A stretch of 54,461 nucleotides of DNA, taken from NCBI GenBank assembly GCA_026391215.1, contig JAPLDX010000066.1, forward strand, positions 1 to 54,461, given 5' to 3'. This stretch comes from Bacteroidia bacterium (GTDB lineage: Bacteria > Bacteroidota > Bacteroidia > Bacteroidales > VadinHA17). A program made the position numbers and the translations under genes. Below the pieces are notes generated by a model. It was given only the letters and a program-made list of their open reading frames with translations. It searched no databases and was not told the origin of the DNA. Shown one piece after another: positions 53,719 to 54,461 of this stretch. Within the stretch, counting starts at the first letter, position 1, and every line of letters begins with the position of its first letter.

Positions 53719-54461
53719 CTATACACCAAAGAATTTCCTCTGTATTTCAACAGCGTGATGCTGACATACTTCACTGCAACAGAAACACCTGATACATTTT
53801 CTATCGGTCAGAACAACATAATTTTTCTTTTCAGGATGCATGGCTATGGCATTTACCGGGCATATCATTATGCACTCCAGGCATCCGGCACAGTTCCCGT
53901 GAAAAAATACCGGTCTTTTTTCAAGCTTTTTCAGAAACCTCAGCCTGTTCTTCAGAAACTGTAAAGAAATATTTGTATTGCCGGAGACAGGGAGCTTTTT
54001 GAAATCTTTCTTTGTAATTGTACTTAATTCAGGTCCGTCATATATGATTTCCCCCGTATCCTTCAGCCAGAGCTTCTTTAAGATTGCAACAGAAGTTGTT
54101 GGGATATCCATCGGATCATAACCGGCAATACTGCTGGCAATAACATCCAGAGCGACCGGATTCGACGATCCAAGGAGCACTTCTGTATTTACAGGCATTC
54201 CCTGTCCGGGTCCCTGACCTTCCATCCCGATTATGCCATCCATAATAAAGAAGTGAGGCATAACTGTCCTGTTAAGATCGACAAGGAAGCGGGAAAATCT
54301 CTCCCTATCCTGGTATAATGCATGCTGCTTTGCCTTGGTGAACCCCGGTACTAAGCCCAGTGTATTTTTTATTGCACCGGTAAAATAGACCAGCCCATGA
54401 TTTTTAAGCTTTGGCAGTGAGATGATCACATCAACCTCATTGATCACAGACGCTACTTTTA
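53719..54461 (-). CDS. DUF362/4Fe-4S protein, 3' part
   Basis: The frame stays open to the right edge (KVAS precedes the GTG at 54447), so the gene starts outside the window; the visible portion has 247 codons. VINEVDVIISLPKLKNHG and TGAIKNTLGLVPG are DUF362 hallmarks. The C-terminal end has two ferredoxin-type clusters, CAGCLECIMICP and CIRCFCCSEVCQ. Members are thought to be redox or assembly proteins, with no agreed reaction. The gene converges on gyrB with 14 bases between stops. Confidence 0.88.
   Translation of the reverse strand, partial: KVASVINEVDVIISLPKLKNHGLVYFTGAIKNTLGLVPGFTKAKQHALYQDRERFSRFLVDLNRTVMPHFFIMDGIIGMEGQGPGQGMPVNTEVLLGSSNPVALDVIASSIAGYDPMDIPTTSVAILKKLWLKDTGEIIYDGPELSTITKKDFKKLPVSGNTNISLQFLKNRLRFLKKLEKRPVFFHGNCAGCLECIMICPVNAIAMHPEKKNYVVLTDRKCIRCFCCSEVCQHHAVEIQRKFFGV

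Overview
The window comes from a Bacteroidota genome, most likely Bacteroidales or Marinilabiliales. The lineage call rests on an STN-type TonB receptor with DUF4249 lipoproteins, a GRP-family sugar transporter, a bTHX ribosomal protein, RRM and cold-shock RNA chaperones, Bacteroidota-style -7 boxes (TAnnTTTG), poor Shine-Dalgarno use and moderate-to-low GC. I see no rRNA, tRNA, CRISPR array, prophage or intact insertion sequence. There are 39 genes; the first and last are cut by the window edges.

Layout. (1) 1-7881: a conserved hypothetical (partial), a TonB-dependent receptor, two tandem DUF4249 lipoproteins and an MG2/plug-like surface protein, all on + and tightly spaced. (2) 8049-14344: a cytoplasmic PAS-PAS-GAF hybrid histidine kinase, a DoxX/TIM-barrel fusion and a GH3 glycosidase. 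(3) 14367-19000 on the minus strand: ribokinase, nucleoside hydrolase, ADP-ribosylglycohydrolase and sugar transporter, a ribose-scavenging set resembling the rus locus of Bacteroides thetaiotaomicron without its SusC/SusD pair. (4) 19162-21397: KDG kinase and a GH88 unsaturated glucuronyl hydrolase, a uronate pair. (5) 21394-33387: a sugar-catabolic block. A long minus-strand operon runs from E2 through fused E1 alpha/beta, a class II aldolase, a PHP protein and an aldolase-SDR fusion to a SorE-like dehydrogenase. It diverges from a GntR/UTRA regulator; another zinc dehydrogenase and a PfkB kinase with an apparent internal deletion lie next to it. (6) 33507-37155: Tat-exported Gfo/Idh/MocA oxidoreductase, cold-shock protein, RRM protein, and an OmpA protein with MORN-like repeats. 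(7) 37260-40476: NYN-LOTUS protein, a bTHX ribosomal protein with a long basic tail, and a ThDP enzyme. (8) 40595-45588: EamA transporter, LTA-synthase-like sulfatase, polysaccharide deacetylase and a GNAT/FemAB-like protein, an envelope-type operon. (9) 45592-54461: FtsE-like ATPase, a large TPR protein with a partner barrel protein, gyrB, and a DUF362 ferredoxin-like protein (partial).

The best candidate for an undescribed system is the E2-to-SorE operon at 23435-32462. It joins a lipoyl-dependent 2-oxoacid/ketol dehydrogenase to two class II aldolases and a SorE/SrlD-like redox pair. Its predicted -33 box lies inside a perfect palindrome next to the divergent GntR gene. Ten 7-bp repeats abut the E2 start codon, and G/C-rich elements sit at several gene junctions. 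The substrate cannot be named from sequence alone. No searches or alignments were run; family calls rest on motifs and recall.
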